Source: Parabacteroides sp. 52
GTDB lineage: Bacteria; Bacteroidota; Bacteroidia; Bacteroidales; Tannerellaceae
Assembly: GCF_010500925.1 (NCBI RefSeq)
Contig: NZ_QVMG01000015.1
Span: 1-55,379, forward strand
Direction of reading: 5' to 3'
DNA: 55,379 nt
Position numbers and translations under genes: made by a program. Below, piece after piece: positions 55,355 through 55,379 of the stretch. Below the pieces are notes generated by a model. The model worked only from the letters and a program-made list of their open reading frames with translations, made no database searches and was not told where the DNA came from. How positions within the stretch are numbered: position 1 is the stretch's first letter; every line of letters starts with the position of its first letter.

Positions 55355-55379
55355 GGAGCAGTTTGAATTCTTTATAAAT

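Overview
The window is about 55.4 kb of chromosomal DNA from a member of the order Bacteroidales, probably Parabacteroides or a close relative (inference). The evidence is: TAnnTTTG-type -7 promoter boxes in front of many genes, the Bacteroidetes ATP synthase order atpD-atpC-orf-atpB-atpE-atpF-atpH-atpA-atpG, an AtpB with a long signal-bearing N-terminus, a C-terminal T9SS-type sorting domain on one secreted protein, and TonB-dependent receptor-type modules. No rRNA, tRNA, CRISPR array, prophage or intact insertion sequence was found.

Layout. 0-2.6 kb: a secreted CotH-family protein. 2.6-8.1 kb: nnr (minus), then a plus-strand run hpt-adk-obgE-pgeF-B3/B4 protein. 8.1-10.8 kb: a small winged-helix protein, a coiled-coil protein plus zapA, and rny. 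10.8-15 kb: rhlE-type helicase, rplS, a thioredoxin-fold lipoprotein, an 830-bp gene-free stretch and trmD. 15-22.3 kb: pheT, a YebC protein, proC, a C1 peptidase, an NlpE-like lipoprotein and pdxB. 22.3-30.5 kb is the regulatory core: a BlaI/M56-peptidase pair with tandem operators, a DUF2975-CPBP-XRE operon with its own dyads, and a TolC-type channel followed by a sigma-54 response regulator and histidine kinase, with a sigma-54 promoter and activator-like dyad in front of tolC. 30.5-40.3 kb: a Tat-type sulfide:quinone oxidoreductase, a NahK-like kinase, rpmE2, fbaA, an OmpH/Skp protein, pepD, a beta-helix lipoprotein and a secreted nuclease/phosphatase-fold protein. 40.8-43.1 kb: a two-gene ABC importer whose permease and ATPase are one polypeptide. 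43.1-45.4 kb: a cold-shock-domain protein, an ECF sigma factor and ogt. 45.6-52.7 kb: the complete F1Fo ATP synthase operon. 52.7-55.1 kb: a TonB-dependent-receptor-like outer-membrane protein.

The least explained signal is a dispersed family of intergenic arrays at 1-60 (cut by the window edge), 13963-14070, 33219-33325, 40531-40632 and 43769-43870. Every complete copy follows one grammar: an inverted end, exactly three 22-bp units, and the matching end. This gives four consecutive hairpins with 6-nt loops. The sequences differ greatly between copies but pairing and spacing are kept. I do not recognise this family. The second strongest signal is the compact divergent control region at 26075-26304, which combines two XRE-type dyads, a 20-bp activator-like palindrome and a sigma-54 promoter.
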